Below, one piece after another: positions 18,239-26,340 of a stretch of 64,000 nucleotides of DNA. Both the position numbers and the translations under genes were made by a program. The DNA is from HKCCE3408 sp039183205. Its GTDB lineage: Bacteria > Pseudomonadota > Alphaproteobacteria > Rhodobacterales > Rhodobacteraceae. The notes under the pieces are model-generated. The model made no database searches and had not been told where the DNA came from. It saw nothing but the letters and a program-made list of their open reading frames with translations. Positions within the stretch are counted from its first letter, which is position 1; the number at the start of each line of letters is the position of its first letter. The stretch covers positions 62,001 to 126,000 of the forward strand of contig JBCDBR010000003.1 of assembly GCA_039183205.1 (NCBI GenBank). Direction: 5' to 3'.

Positions 18239-19192
18239 GTGATACCTGAGATCCCTGTCCGCTCCGTCCTGTCCGGCTCGGCCGATGGGGCAATTCTGGA
18301 CGCCGCAACGGATACGGGGTTTTTCACGCTGAGCGGGGTTGATGCCGCGTGCAACACCGGCGCCCCCCGCGAGATCCTGATGCGCCTATTCGATGCGCCG
18401 GAGCATATCAAACGCCCGCTCCTACGACACAAATACGACCCCACGCACCGCAACGTTTATCGCGGATACTTCCTGCCGGAGCCGGAGAAGGATGCGCTGC
18501 TTGAAGGGATCGATTTGGGTCCCGACGTTGCCGATGCCACCCGCGCCGGCGATGGCCGCGATCCATTGACAGAGCCAACACCGCTACCCGATCTGCCAGG
18601 CTGGGCGGAGGCTGCCGGCCAATACCACAAGCAGATGTCGCAGCTGGGCTTTGCGATCGCCAGCGCCCTTTTTCGCACGCTCGGCGCCGATCCGGCCCTG
18701 GCCGACGACCTCTTTGGCCGCGGCATCTCAACACTGCGCCTGTTTCGCTATCCAGAGATGGATCTGCGCGATGTTGCCCCGCGCCGGCGGCTTTTGGGTG
18801 AGCCGGATAGAGTGCTCATGACGCTTCCGCATACGGATTCGGGCTTTATCACGCTGCTGTGGCAGGATGGAATTGGCGGGTTGCAAGCCGAGATGACCGA
18901 TGGGACGTGGGTCGATATCCCACCCGCGCCAGATGGCTTGGTGGTAAATTTTGGGCAGATGCTGGGCGATTGGTCCGACGGACGGATCAAGGCCACCAAG
19001 CATCGCGTCCTGGCCGGGCCGTCGGAACGCATTTCTGTGCCGTTTTTCTTTGAACCGGCGGTCGATGCGGTGCTGTCTCCACTTGATCCTTCAAGCGGGG
19101 CGGAGCCATTCATATACGGCGACTTTCTGTGGTCACGGATGGTGAATTTCCCGAACTTTCACGGCGTGGTGCGGCAGGCCGTGAGCTCTTAG
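18239..19192 (+). CDS. 2-oxoglutarate/Fe(II)-dependent oxygenase, isopenicillin N synthase family
   Basis: A 317-residue oxygenase with the N-terminal DIOX_N domain (about 5-125) and the C-terminal 2OG-Fe(II) domain. The iron triad appears as H-x-D in LPHTDSGFITLLW and the distal His in IKATKHRVLAGPSERIS, which also supplies the R-x-S pair that binds the co-substrate carboxylate. The start is GTG at 18239 after AGAAGGA. The family hydroxylates or cyclises diverse small molecules; the substrate is unknown. The gene is convergent with hpd (4 nt apart), which need not imply a shared pathway. Confidence 0.88.
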   Translation: MIPEIPVRSVLSGSADGAILDAATDTGFFTLSGVDAACNTGAPREILMRLFDAPEHIKRPLLRHKYDPTHRNVYRGYFLPEPEKDALLEGIDLGPDVADATRAGDGRDPLTEPTPLPDLPGWAEAAGQYHKQMSQLGFAIASALFRTLGADPALADDLFGRGISTLRLFRYPEMDLRDVAPRRRLLGEPDRVLMTLPHTDSGFITLLWQDGIGGLQAEMTDGTWVDIPPAPDGLVVNFGQMLGDWSDGRIKATKHRVLAGPSERISVPFFFEPAVDAVLSPLDPSSGAEPFIYGDFLWSRMVNFPNFHGVVRQAVSS

Positions 19193-19196
19193 CGTC

Positions 19197-20303
19197 TCAC
19201 TCTGCCGCTGCGACATCCCCATACGCGCCCTGTGCGGCTTCTTCGGCCTCAATGGATTCAAAAAGCGCCTTGAAATTTCCCTCACCAAAGCCGTCATCAC
19301 CCTTCCGTTCGATGAACTCGAAAAAGATCGGACCGATGACCGTCTTGGAGAATATCTGCAACAGGATTTTCGTCTCACCGCCATCGACAACACCCTCGCC
19401 GTCAATGAGGATGCCGTGTTTTTTCATACGCTCCAGCGGCTCTTCATGGCCTTCGACGCGGGTCTTTGACAGATCATAATACGTGTCCGGCGGGCCTGGC
19501 ATGAATTGGACGCCCTTATCCGAGATCGCATCCACCGCATCATAGATATTATGCGCCCCGACGGCGATGTGCTGGATGCCTTCGCCATTGTATTTTTTGA
19601 GATAGTTCACGATCTGCCCGGTCTCTCCGCGATCTTCGTTAATCGGGATGCGGATGCGGCCACAGGGCGATGTCAGCGCGCGCGACAACAGGCCCGTATA
19701 CTTACCCTCAATGTCGAAAAACCTGATTTCCTTGAAGTTAAAGAGATCGCCATAAAAGCGGAACCAGACGTCCATATTGCCCTTGAAGACATTATGCGTG
19801 AGGTGATCGAGATAATAAAAACCAACGCCCTCCGGATGGGCCGGCGAATGCCAGTTAAACTCGGCATTATAGGGCGAGGCGTCAAAATACTGGTCTGTGA
19901 AATAAATGAGGCTGCCGCCGATCCCTTTGATCGCGGGCCAATCGAGCGTTTTGTCTGCACCCTCGTAAGGCTCTGCGCCCTTCGATACGGCGTAATCGAA
20001 GGCATGCTGTGCATCGACGACGCGCCATGCCATTGACGGGGCACAGGGCCCGTGCGCCTCGACAAAACGGGCGGCGAAACTCCCCGGTTCGGCGTTCAGA
20101 ACATAGGTGATGTCCCCTTGTTTCCAAAGCTCGACAGCCTTGTGCTTGTGCGTGGCGACATGCGCATAGCCCATACGACCAAACAGCTCACGTAGAACCT
20201 GCGGCTCCGGATGGGCAAATTCCACGAATTCGAACCCGTCGGTACCGGCAGGATTGTTATCGCTGATTGTGGCGCGCGGCGCATCATGCGGGAAAGGGCC
20301 CAT
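19197..20303 (-). CDS. hpd: 4-hydroxyphenylpyruvate dioxygenase
   Basis: A 368-residue Fe(II) dioxygenase converting 4-hydroxyphenylpyruvate to homogentisate in tyrosine breakdown. It shows two glyoxalase/VOC repeats and the family landmarks FVEFAHPEPQVLRELFGRMG, DHLTHNVFKGNMDVWFRFYG (first iron His region), GEGIQHIAVGAHNIYDAV (second His) and ILLQIFSKTVIGPIFFEFIE (iron Glu). ATG 20303 has a GGAG upstream. The divergent neighbour is an Lrp-type regulator, the probable controller. Other homogentisate-pathway genes are not in the window. Confidence 0.96.
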   Translation of the reverse strand: MGPFPHDAPRATISDNNPAGTDGFEFVEFAHPEPQVLRELFGRMGYAHVATHKHKAVELWKQGDITYVLNAEPGSFAARFVEAHGPCAPSMAWRVVDAQHAFDYAVSKGAEPYEGADKTLDWPAIKGIGGSLIYFTDQYFDASPYNAEFNWHSPAHPEGVGFYYLDHLTHNVFKGNMDVWFRFYGDLFNFKEIRFFDIEGKYTGLLSRALTSPCGRIRIPINEDRGETGQIVNYLKKYNGEGIQHIAVGAHNIYDAVDAISDKGVQFMPGPPDTYYDLSKTRVEGHEEPLERMKKHGILIDGEGVVDGGETKILLQIFSKTVIGPIFFEFIERKGDDGFGEGNFKALFESIEAEEAAQGAYGDVAAAE

Positions 20304-20384
20304 CACATATCTCCAGCTAGCTGTTTCGTAACAAATATAGCGCATTTGTGGCGCGACTTCCGCGCAAAGAACCGTTATATTGAT

Positions 20385-20435
20385 GGATTTTGTGCGGATT
20401 TATTGCCTCAAATACCAAAATGTTGCATAAAATCC
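20385..20435. promoter_or_regulatory. Candidate Lrp-type operator between hpd and its divergent regulator
   Basis: GGATTTTGTGC (20385-20395) and GCATAAAATCC (20425-20435) are inverted copies matching at 10 of 11 positions, 29 nt apart. They lie in the AT-rich gap between hpd (start 20303) and the regulator (start 20438). Position and symmetry fit an autoregulatory site, but binding is inferred. Confidence 0.45.
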
Positions 20436-20437
20436 GC

Positions 20438-20893
20438 ATGCTTGATAAAACCGACCGTCGATTGATCGATGCGCTGCAAAGCGATGCGCTGCTGACAGCA
20501 CAGGAACTTGGCGCACGGATCAACTTGTCGGCAAGCCAAGCCGGTCGCAGGCGCCAACGCCTTGAGGAGACCGGGTACCTCACCGGCGCCCGCGCGATCG
20601 TCGATGCCGCACGGCTCGGCCTTGCTGTGCAAGCCTTCGTGCAGGTGAGCTTGGCCAGTCACGATCCAAAACAGGCCGAGGCATTTCACCGCCTCGTGCG
20701 CGCCCAGCCAGAGATTACCGCCGCGTTCACAATGACCGGAGAGGCGGATTATCTGCTTCGGGTGTGGTGCGCGGATCTGGGGGCGTTACACGCGCTCATT
20801 CACAGCGTACTGTTGCCCCATCCCGCGGTTTCGCGCGTACAAAGCCAAATTGTCATGGACCAAATGAAACCCGACGCTCCGCTGCCCGTCTGA
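20438..20893 (+). CDS. Lrp/AsnC-family transcriptional regulator
   Basis: A 151-residue regulator. The N-terminal winged helix-turn-helix (LDKTDRRLIDALQSDALLTA, then AQELGARINLSASQAGRRRQ) is followed by the ligand-sensing RAM domain (about 65-145), ending QSQIVMDQMKP. An in-frame ATG at 20420 could give six more residues, but 20438 gives the normal family start and leaves the inverted repeat upstream. It is divergent from hpd, so control of hpd in response to tyrosine or an aromatic keto acid is a reasonable inference. Confidence 0.9.
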   Translation: MLDKTDRRLIDALQSDALLTAQELGARINLSASQAGRRRQRLEETGYLTGARAIVDAARLGLAVQAFVQVSLASHDPKQAEAFHRLVRAQPEITAAFTMTGEADYLLRVWCADLGALHALIHSVLLPHPAVSRVQSQIVMDQMKPDAPLPV

Positions 20894-20903
20894 AAGGCCC
20901 CGA

Positions 20904-22874
20904 TTGGAAAGCTTCCTTCTCCAAGCCACGATTTACCTCGTCGCCATGGTTATCGCCGTCCCCCTTTCGGTGCGGCTCGGATTGGGATCGGTGCTGGGAT
21001 ACCTGATCGCGGGGATCATGATCGGACCGGTTTTGGGCCTAGTGGGCGCTGAAACCGAAGATTTGCAGCATTTTGCCGAATTCGGCGTTGTGTTGATGCT
21101 GTTTCTCATCGGGTTGGAACTCGACCCAAGGGCGCTATGGGATTTGCGCCACAAACTTGTTGGGTTTGGCGGGCTCCAGGTCATCCTGTCTTTGGCGGCC
21201 ATTGCCGGCGGCGCTGTCGCTTTGGGCTATGATTGGCGCATCGCGCTGACGGCCGGGATGATCCTGGCGCTCAGCTCCACCGCGATCGTCTTGCAAACGC
21301 TCAACGAAAAAAAACTGATGAATACCAATGGTGGTCGGTCGGCGTTCTCGGTTTTGCTGACGCAAGATATCGCGGTGATCCCGATGCTGGCTCTCGTGCC
21401 GCTTTTGGCGATGCCAAGCACCATGAGCTTCAACAGCGATGGCTCTATCAGCAGCAGCACCGAAGACGTCGACGTCCATCATCACACGCCAACCTTCTTT
21501 GACAGCCTTCCCGGCTGGGGCCAAACCATCGTGACGCTTGGCGCCGTCGTCGCCATCATCCTCATCGGCCACTACGCATTTCGGTACATGTTCCGGTTTG
21601 TGCATCTGGCCCGCTTGCGGGAAATGTACACAGCCTTTGCGCTCGTGATCGTCGCGGGCATTGCCTACACGATGATCGTGGTGGGCCTGTCGCCCGCATT
21701 GGGCGCCTTTATCGCCGGCGTGGTGCTGGCGAATTCTGAATTCAAACATGAGCTCGAAGCCAATGTGGAGCCGTTCAAGGGCCTCCTGTTAGGTCTATTC
21801 TTCATCACGGTCGGGGCCGGCATCAACTTCAGCTTCTTGGGCCGAAATGTCGGTGTCGTCGTCAGTTGGACCCTGGCCCTGATGCTGGTCAAAGGCCTGA
21901 TATTATGCGCCATTGGCTATGCGCTCCGGCTGCGCGGGCGGGACCTGTGGCTCTTTACCCTCGGGCTCGCGCAGGCCGGTGAATTTGGCTTTGTGCTGAT
22001 CTCGTTTGCCCTGCAAGTCAACGCCGTCCCAGTGGTAATCGGCGAGCGGCTGTTATTGGTTGTCGCACTCTCGATGTTGCTGACGCCGCTGTTTTTCATC
22101 CTCTATGATTTTATATCGGCGCGGCTAAAGGACGAAGGCGACGCAGCGCCCGACGAGGAACCGATTGACAGCACCGCCCCAGTGATCATCGCGGGCTTGG
22201 GCCGTTTTGGTCAGGTCGTGCACCGCATGGTTTCGGCATCGGGTCTGCGCACGGTGTTGCTCGATGCCGACATCAAGACCATTCGGCTGATGCGAGAATT
22301 TGGGTATCGCGCCTATTTTGGCGACCCAACCCGCCCCGAATTGCTGCATGCTGCGGGATTGGAACAGGCAAAGGTCTTTGTCGTGGCCATCGACGATCGC
22401 GACGCAGCGGTGCAGTTGGTGAAATTTGCCCGGCAAGAACGGCCGGATGTCTCGATCACGGCACGGGCCCATGACCGTTTGCATGTCTATGAATTATTCG
22501 ACGCGGGCGCCGATCATATCGTGCGCGAGATGTTTGACAGCTCACTTCGGGCCGGGCGCTACGTGCTGGAGGATATGGGGCTGACCGAGTACGAGGCGCA
22601 TGAACTCGAAGCCGCCTTTTACCACCACGACCGGACCAATCTGCGCGATCTTGCCAAGCTCTGGAAACCCGGCATCCCCATCGAACAAAACGCTGAATAC
22701 ATGGCCCGCGCCCGGGAAATCAATGCAAACCTCGAAACAGCCTTGGTCACGCAACTGGACGAGCCGCTAGAGGAAACGACCGGCAGACCGCGGCGCGGCG
22801 ATGCGGCAGCGCTCTCGGGTCAACCCTCCCGTCGGCGTGGCGGTTTGCGCACACATCCTGGCTCAGGCGCCTGA
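20904..22874 (+). CDS. Kef-type monovalent cation:proton antiporter with TrkA-N domain (CPA2)
   Basis: A 656-residue inner-membrane protein. The N-terminal 12-13 helix CPA2 exchanger domain (about 1-390) includes GVVLMLFLIGLELDPRALWD and GLAQAGEFGFVLISFALQ. The cytoplasmic NAD-binding RCK/TrkA-N domain (about 420-540) has Rossmann motif GLGRFGQVVHRM and acidic DADIKT. Between helices lies a Ser/Asp/His-rich loop at about residues 175-197. It probably mediates K+ efflux in exchange for protons. The start is TTG at 20904 after GAAAGG; later ATGs would delete part of the first helix. The end overlaps convergent cobT by 12 nt. Confidence 0.93.
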   Translation: MESFLLQATIYLVAMVIAVPLSVRLGLGSVLGYLIAGIMIGPVLGLVGAETEDLQHFAEFGVVLMLFLIGLELDPRALWDLRHKLVGFGGLQVILSLAAIAGGAVALGYDWRIALTAGMILALSSTAIVLQTLNEKKLMNTNGGRSAFSVLLTQDIAVIPMLALVPLLAMPSTMSFNSDGSISSSTEDVDVHHHTPTFFDSLPGWGQTIVTLGAVVAIILIGHYAFRYMFRFVHLARLREMYTAFALVIVAGIAYTMIVVGLSPALGAFIAGVVLANSEFKHELEANVEPFKGLLLGLFFITVGAGINFSFLGRNVGVVVSWTLALMLVKGLILCAIGYALRLRGRDLWLFTLGLAQAGEFGFVLISFALQVNAVPVVIGERLLLVVALSMLLTPLFFILYDFISARLKDEGDAAPDEEPIDSTAPVIIAGLGRFGQVVHRMVSASGLRTVLLDADIKTIRLMREFGYRAYFGDPTRPELLHAAGLEQAKVFVVAIDDRDAAVQLVKFARQERPDVSITARAHDRLHVYELFDAGADHIVREMFDSSLRAGRYVLEDMGLTEYEAHELEAAFYHHDRTNLRDLAKLWKPGIPIEQNAEYMARAREINANLETALVTQLDEPLEETTGRPRRGDAAALSGQPSRRRGGLRTHPGSGA

Positions 22875-23873
22875 GGCAACCGCCGCTTCGTCGAACGTGG
22901 CCATGCCGGAATGGCACGCGACCGCCGCTTTGATGATCCCAAGCGCCAAGGCCGCACCCGACCCTTCGCCCAAGCGCAGACCCAGGGACAAAATCGGCTG
23001 CAAGCCAAGCGCATCGAGCAGCTTTTGGTGGCCGCCTTCGGCCGACAGGTGACCGGCGATCAGGTGGTGCGTTGCGCCGGGAACGCCGCGCGCCAAAACG
23101 GCGGCGGCCGAAGACGCGATGAAGCCGTCTAAGACGACAGGTATGCGCGCGACGCGTGCCGCGGCCATCGCGCCAACCATGGCGGCAATCTCGCGCCCGC
23201 CCAGCATCTCTAACGCCGCAAACGGCGCCCCGACCGCGCCGGGGTTGGCGGCCAAGCCGGCAGCGACGGCGGCCGTTTTGCGCGCCAATCCGGCGTCATC
23301 GACACCAGTGCCGCGACCTGTCCATTCCGCCGGCGCGCCGCCGTAGAGGGCACAGGCGATGGCCGCCGCCGATGTCGTATTGCCGATGCCCATTTCGCCG
23401 ATCACCAAGATGTCTGCGCTGTGATCCACCGCGCGCCAGCCCAGGTTAATTGCCTCGATACACTCGGCGGCAGACATGGCGGGCCCTTGTGTAAAATCCA
23501 CTGTCGGCCGGTCTAACGCCAAGGGATGAACGGAAAACGCAGCGCCCAAGGTCTCTGCCAGAGCATTGATCGCGGCCCCGCCGGTATTAAAATTGGCCAC
23601 CATTTGCGCGGTGACCTCGGACGGAAAGGCGCTGACGCCTTGGGCCGTCACCCCGTGGTTCCCGGCAAAAACCAAGACGTGCGGCTGCATGATCCGAGCA
23701 CGCGGGTCGCCGCGCCACCCCGCGTACCAGACCGCAATCTCTTCCAACCGACCAAGCGCACCGGGTGGCTTTGTCAGTACCGCGTTGCGCGCCTCGGCCG
23801 CGGCGCGTGCGGTCTCATCCGGCCCCGCAGCCGCACGAAGCTGGGTCACAAGCGCATCAATGTCGGAAATCAT
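22863..23873 (-). CDS. cobT: Nicotinate-nucleotide--dimethylbenzimidazole phosphoribosyltransferase
   Basis: A 336-residue enzyme that activates the lower ligand of cobalamin as alpha-ribazole phosphate. Diagnostic stretches are KPPGALGRLEEIAVWYAG, HVLVFAGNHGVTAQGVSAFP, GEMGIGNTTSAAAIACALYG and the C-terminal LGLRLGEGSGAALAL with the catalytic glutamate. ATG 23873 is chosen because upstream frame sequence belongs to the divergent cobS region. cobT and cobS start 78 nt apart on opposite strands, consistent with joint control of the last cobalamin assembly steps. Confidence 0.96.
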   Translation of the reverse strand: MISDIDALVTQLRAAAGPDETARAAAEARNAVLTKPPGALGRLEEIAVWYAGWRGDPRARIMQPHVLVFAGNHGVTAQGVSAFPSEVTAQMVANFNTGGAAINALAETLGAAFSVHPLALDRPTVDFTQGPAMSAAECIEAINLGWRAVDHSADILVIGEMGIGNTTSAAAIACALYGGAPAEWTGRGTGVDDAGLARKTAAVAAGLAANPGAVGAPFAALEMLGGREIAAMVGAMAAARVARIPVVLDGFIASSAAAVLARGVPGATHHLIAGHLSAEGGHQKLLDALGLQPILSLGLRLGEGSGAALALGIIKAAVACHSGMATFDEAAVASGA

Positions 23874-23951
23874 GGCAGAACAGTAAGTTGAAGTGGCACC
23901 AGGTCTGGTGTTTACCCAAACCAAGACCGCGCTGCCAGAGGGGTTTTGTCC

Positions 23952-24680
23952 ATGACGCGCCTTATCGGGGATCTGATCCTCGCCTTTGGGTTGCTGAGCC
24001 GATTGCCGTTGCCGAAACGTGCCATCGTTCCGTCGGGCATGGGACAAACGGTTTGGGCATGGCCTCTGGTCGGCTGTGTCGTCGGTGGCCTTGGCGCAGG
24101 CGCAGGCGCGCTGGCTATGGCTGTGGGCCTTCCGGCGATGGTTGCCGCGGCGACGGCACTGATCGCGATGGCCCTGGCAACCGGTGGGATGCATGAGGAC
24201 GGGCTTGCCGACACGTCCGATGGGCTTTGGGGCGGGCCGAGCCGAGACAGACGGTTAGAGATCATGCGCGACAGCCGGATCGGTGCTTATGGGGTACTGG
24301 CGCTTCTCCTAATCACGCTTCTGCGGTTTGCAGCCCTGGTCGCCCTGGCCGAAGCCGGTGCCTGGATTGCGCTGGTCGGCGCAGCCGCAGTTGCCCGCGC
24401 GGGCACAGGCGCGCTGATGTCCGTTCTGCGGCCCGCACGTCACGACGGGCTTGCCCATGCCGCAGGTCAACCAAGCGGCATTGCCCTGGTCGCGGCCATT
24501 GCGCTCAGCATCCCGGTCACGATCCTTTGTGGTCTGCCGGCCATCTGCTGGCTGGCTGCCGGGGCCGCGATCGCATGGATCGGGTGGCAAGCGCGCAGCA
24601 AAATTGGCGGGCATACCGGCGACATTCTAGGCGCCGGTTGCCTCCTTGCCGAAACCGCGGCGCTTATCGCCGCAACCTAA
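23952..24680 (+). CDS. cobS: Adenosylcobinamide-GDP ribazoletransferase (cobalamin synthase)
   Basis: A 242-residue integral membrane enzyme joining adenosylcobinamide-GDP to alpha-ribazole, the final step of cobalamin synthesis and partner step to CobT. The signature GGMHEDGLADTSDGLWGG (about residues 80-97) carries the acidic metal-binding residues, followed by RRLEIMRDSRIGAYG. Six to seven hydrophobic segments follow. ATG 23952 sits 8 nt after GAGGGG; the TTG two codons upstream is too close to that site. Confidence 0.95.
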   Translation: MTRLIGDLILAFGLLSRLPLPKRAIVPSGMGQTVWAWPLVGCVVGGLGAGAGALAMAVGLPAMVAAATALIAMALATGGMHEDGLADTSDGLWGGPSRDRRLEIMRDSRIGAYGVLALLLITLLRFAALVALAEAGAWIALVGAAAVARAGTGALMSVLRPARHDGLAHAAGQPSGIALVAAIALSIPVTILCGLPAICWLAAGAAIAWIGWQARSKIGGHTGDILGAGCLLAETAALIAAT

Positions 24681-24683
24681 GCC

Positions 24684-24956
24684 TTAGGGACAGGGCGCGA
24701 TCCGGTAGCCGCCCGAGCCATCGGCATAGGCACAATCCCCGGATTGACTATCTTGGTACAAAAGCTGTCCAGCAACAGCACCTGCGGCCGCAGCCAGAAT
24801 GGTCAGCTCCGTATTGGCGTCAAAGGCGCCCGCGACCAAAAGACCTGCGGCCAAGCCTCCTAAAGTCGCACCAGCCTGCTGCTGCTGCGGCGTCAATTGG
24901 CAGCCTGCCAGAGCAGTGACCGAAACCAAGGCGGCGGCGATGAATGTTTTCGTCAT
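24684..24956 (-). CDS. Small glycine-zipper lipoprotein
   Basis: A 90-residue protein beginning MTKTFIAAALVSVTALAGC with lipobox LAGC, so it should be exported and lipidated. The mature part has a Gln run (QQQQ), then a Gly/Ala-rich membrane-like stretch (ATLGGLAAGLLVAGAF and AAAAGAVAGQLL) resembling glycine-zipper outer-membrane lipoproteins, and two C-terminal Cys residues (GDCAY...APCP) that could form a disulfide. ATG 24956 has AAAGGA upstream. Function unknown. It resembles in style the 66-residue lipoprotein at 47806. Confidence 0.8.
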   Translation of the reverse strand: MTKTFIAAALVSVTALAGCQLTPQQQQAGATLGGLAAGLLVAGAFDANTELTILAAAAGAVAGQLLYQDSQSGDCAYADGSGGYRIAPCP

Positions 24957-25071
24957 GAGATGTCCTTTCGACTCGAGCGACGTCAGCTGCACAGAGGATG
25001 ACGGGAAACCAACCAATCGCAAGGGCGCCGTGCAAAATCGGCGAAACCTCGCGAACTGGCTTAGATCGTTG

Positions 25072-25116
25072 TTTTTAAAAATCAAAAACCGCCGCGCGGC
25101 GCACCGCACGACGGTT
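25072..25116 (-). terminator. Rho-independent terminator of carD
   Basis: Read on the minus strand, AACCGTCGTGCG pairs with CGCGCGGCGGTT (12 bp including two G-U pairs, 6-nt loop; stem arms 25105-25116 and 25087-25098), followed by TTTGATTTTT. It starts 24 nt beyond the carD stop. Confidence 0.85.
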
Positions 25117-25140
25117 TGATATCGGATAACAGAGCCGTGC

Positions 25141-25653
25141 TTAGGCCGCGCGGGCCATTAGTACCTCATCCACGCGCGCCTGGGCGCCGGCTTCGTCCAT
25201 ATCATTGACGGCGGCCAATTCCCGGGTCAGCCGCTCCAACGCAGCCTCGTAAAGCTGCCGCTCAGAATAGCTTTGTTCCCGCTGATCGTCGGCGCGGTGC
25301 AGGTCGCGCACGACCTCCGCGATGGAAATCAGATCGCCGGAATTGATCTTCTGTTCGTATTCCTGGGCGCGGCGCGACCACATGGCGCGCTTCACACGGG
25401 CCTTGCCCTTGAGCGTATCGAGCGCCTTTGAGACGACATCGGGATTCGACAGCGGGCGCATGCCGACCTCAGTTGCTTTGGCCGTCGGCACGCGCAGCGT
25501 CATCTTGTCTTTCTCGAAAGAAATTACGAACAGCTCAAGCGTGAGGCCGGCAATCTCTTGTTCTTCGATTGAAATAATCCGCCCAACACCATGGGCAGGA
25601 TAGACCACAAAATCGTTAGGGCTGAATTCCTGCGATTTCCGGGCTTTACTCAT
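25141..25653 (-). CDS. carD: CarD-family RNA polymerase-binding transcription factor
   Basis: A 170-residue CarD protein. The N-terminal Tudor-like RNAP-interaction domain (about 10-65: FSPNDFVVYPAHGVGRIISI) binds the beta subunit. The helical C-terminal domain contains the DNA-contacting segment around RAMWSRRAQEYEQKINSGDL. The family stabilises open promoter complexes and is abundant in alphaproteobacteria. Two ATGs are possible: 25665 overlaps the AAGGA site, while 25653 leaves 11 nt and is preferred. A hairpin with a T6 tract lies directly upstream, and a strong terminator follows the gene. Confidence 0.93.
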   Translation of the reverse strand: MSKARKSQEFSPNDFVVYPAHGVGRIISIEEQEIAGLTLELFVISFEKDKMTLRVPTAKATEVGMRPLSNPDVVSKALDTLKGKARVKRAMWSRRAQEYEQKINSGDLISIAEVVRDLHRADDQREQSYSERQLYEAALERLTRELAAVNDMDEAGAQARVDEVLMARAA

Positions 25654-25690
25654 CTTTGTCGACATCCTTCTGGCGCCTGTTCGTCAGGCG

Positions 25691-25797
25691 AAAAAACACC
25701 CGAGGAAAGCAAGCTTCCCACAACAGGTGTTTTCGGTGATTCAATATTGGCACGGGCACCAGGGCCTGCCAGGCGGTTTTCCACACAGTTACGCGGT
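25691..25797 (-). ncRNA. Candidate small RNA or attenuating leader upstream of carD
   Basis: A promoter-like pair on the minus strand (at 25803-25830) would start a transcript near 25797. About 105 nt later the RNA meets a hairpin (AACACC at 25726-25731, GGTGTT at 25695-25700, with an inner GGGAAGC/GCTTTCC stem) followed by TTTTTT at 25691-25696. This is the form of an intrinsic terminator, yet the carD start is only about 26-38 nt further on. It could release a discrete small RNA or gate carD expression. No known RNA family was recognised. Confidence 0.35.
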
Positions 25798-25802
25798 AGG
25801 TA

Positions 25803-25830
25803 TAGATAACACAAAATTGCGCAATTTCAA
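25803..25830 (-). promoter_or_regulatory. Candidate sigma-70 promoter of the carD leader
   Basis: On the minus strand TTGAAA (25825-25830) and TATCTA (25803-25808) are separated by 16 nt, close to the consensus arrangement. The intervening sequence is AT-rich relative to the surroundings. Confidence 0.45.
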
Positions 25831-25924
25831 AGCCTGCCCCGCCGTCCGCGGGAAAAACTGTATTATTCTGAACACATTAACCCGCGCAAATCTTGATCAG
25901 CCTGCCCAAAGCGCGCCGAATCGC

Positions 25925-26260
25925 TTAACCGCCCTCGCCCGGCTCTTCTGAGAACAGGGCCATTTTACCCTCTTTGCCGTCCATCTCTTCGGCTGTGGGC
26001 AGCGGGTCCTTTCTGGTCACGATAACCGGCCAAACCTCGGACCATTTTCGGTTAAATTCCACCCATTCTTCCATCCCCGGCTCTGTATCCGGTCGGATCG
26101 CGTCGGCCGGGCATTCAGGCTCGCAGACCCCGCAATCAATGCATTCATCCGGATGGATGACCAGTGCGTTTTCGCCTTCATAGAAGCAATCCACGGGGCA
26201 AACCTCGACACAATCCGTGTATTTGCAGGCGATGCAATTCTCGGTCACGACGTAGGTCAT
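25925..26260 (-). CDS. fdxA: 7Fe ferredoxin (3Fe-4S/4Fe-4S)
   Basis: A 111-residue ferredoxin. The N-terminus TYVVTENCIACKYTDCVEVC carries the ligands of the 3Fe-4S cluster (C9, C17) and the first ligand of the second cluster (C21, before Pro). CIDCGVCEPECP supplies the 4Fe-4S ligands and the last 3Fe ligand. The C-terminal extension of about 45 residues is usual for the Azotobacter FdI/FdxA type. ATG 26260 follows GAGGA. It lies between the S4-protein gene and carD on the same strand, an order common in related bacteria. Confidence 0.95.
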   Translation of the reverse strand: MTYVVTENCIACKYTDCVEVCPVDCFYEGENALVIHPDECIDCGVCEPECPADAIRPDTEPGMEEWVEFNRKWSEVWPVIVTRKDPLPTAEEMDGKEGKMALFSEEPGEGG

Positions 26261-26340
26261 GCGGGTCCTCAGACGGTCATCGGGGATTGAGCTAAGCGAG
26301 GTACCGGGTGGATGCAAGCGCCTTTGGTGTCGCGCCGCCG

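Noticed and set aside
23874..23951. Possible cobalamin riboswitch between cobT and cobS (short GGTGCCACT-like string on the minus strand).
   Set aside because: The gap is 78 nt, far below the roughly 200 nt aptamer, and the conserved core elements are not present together.
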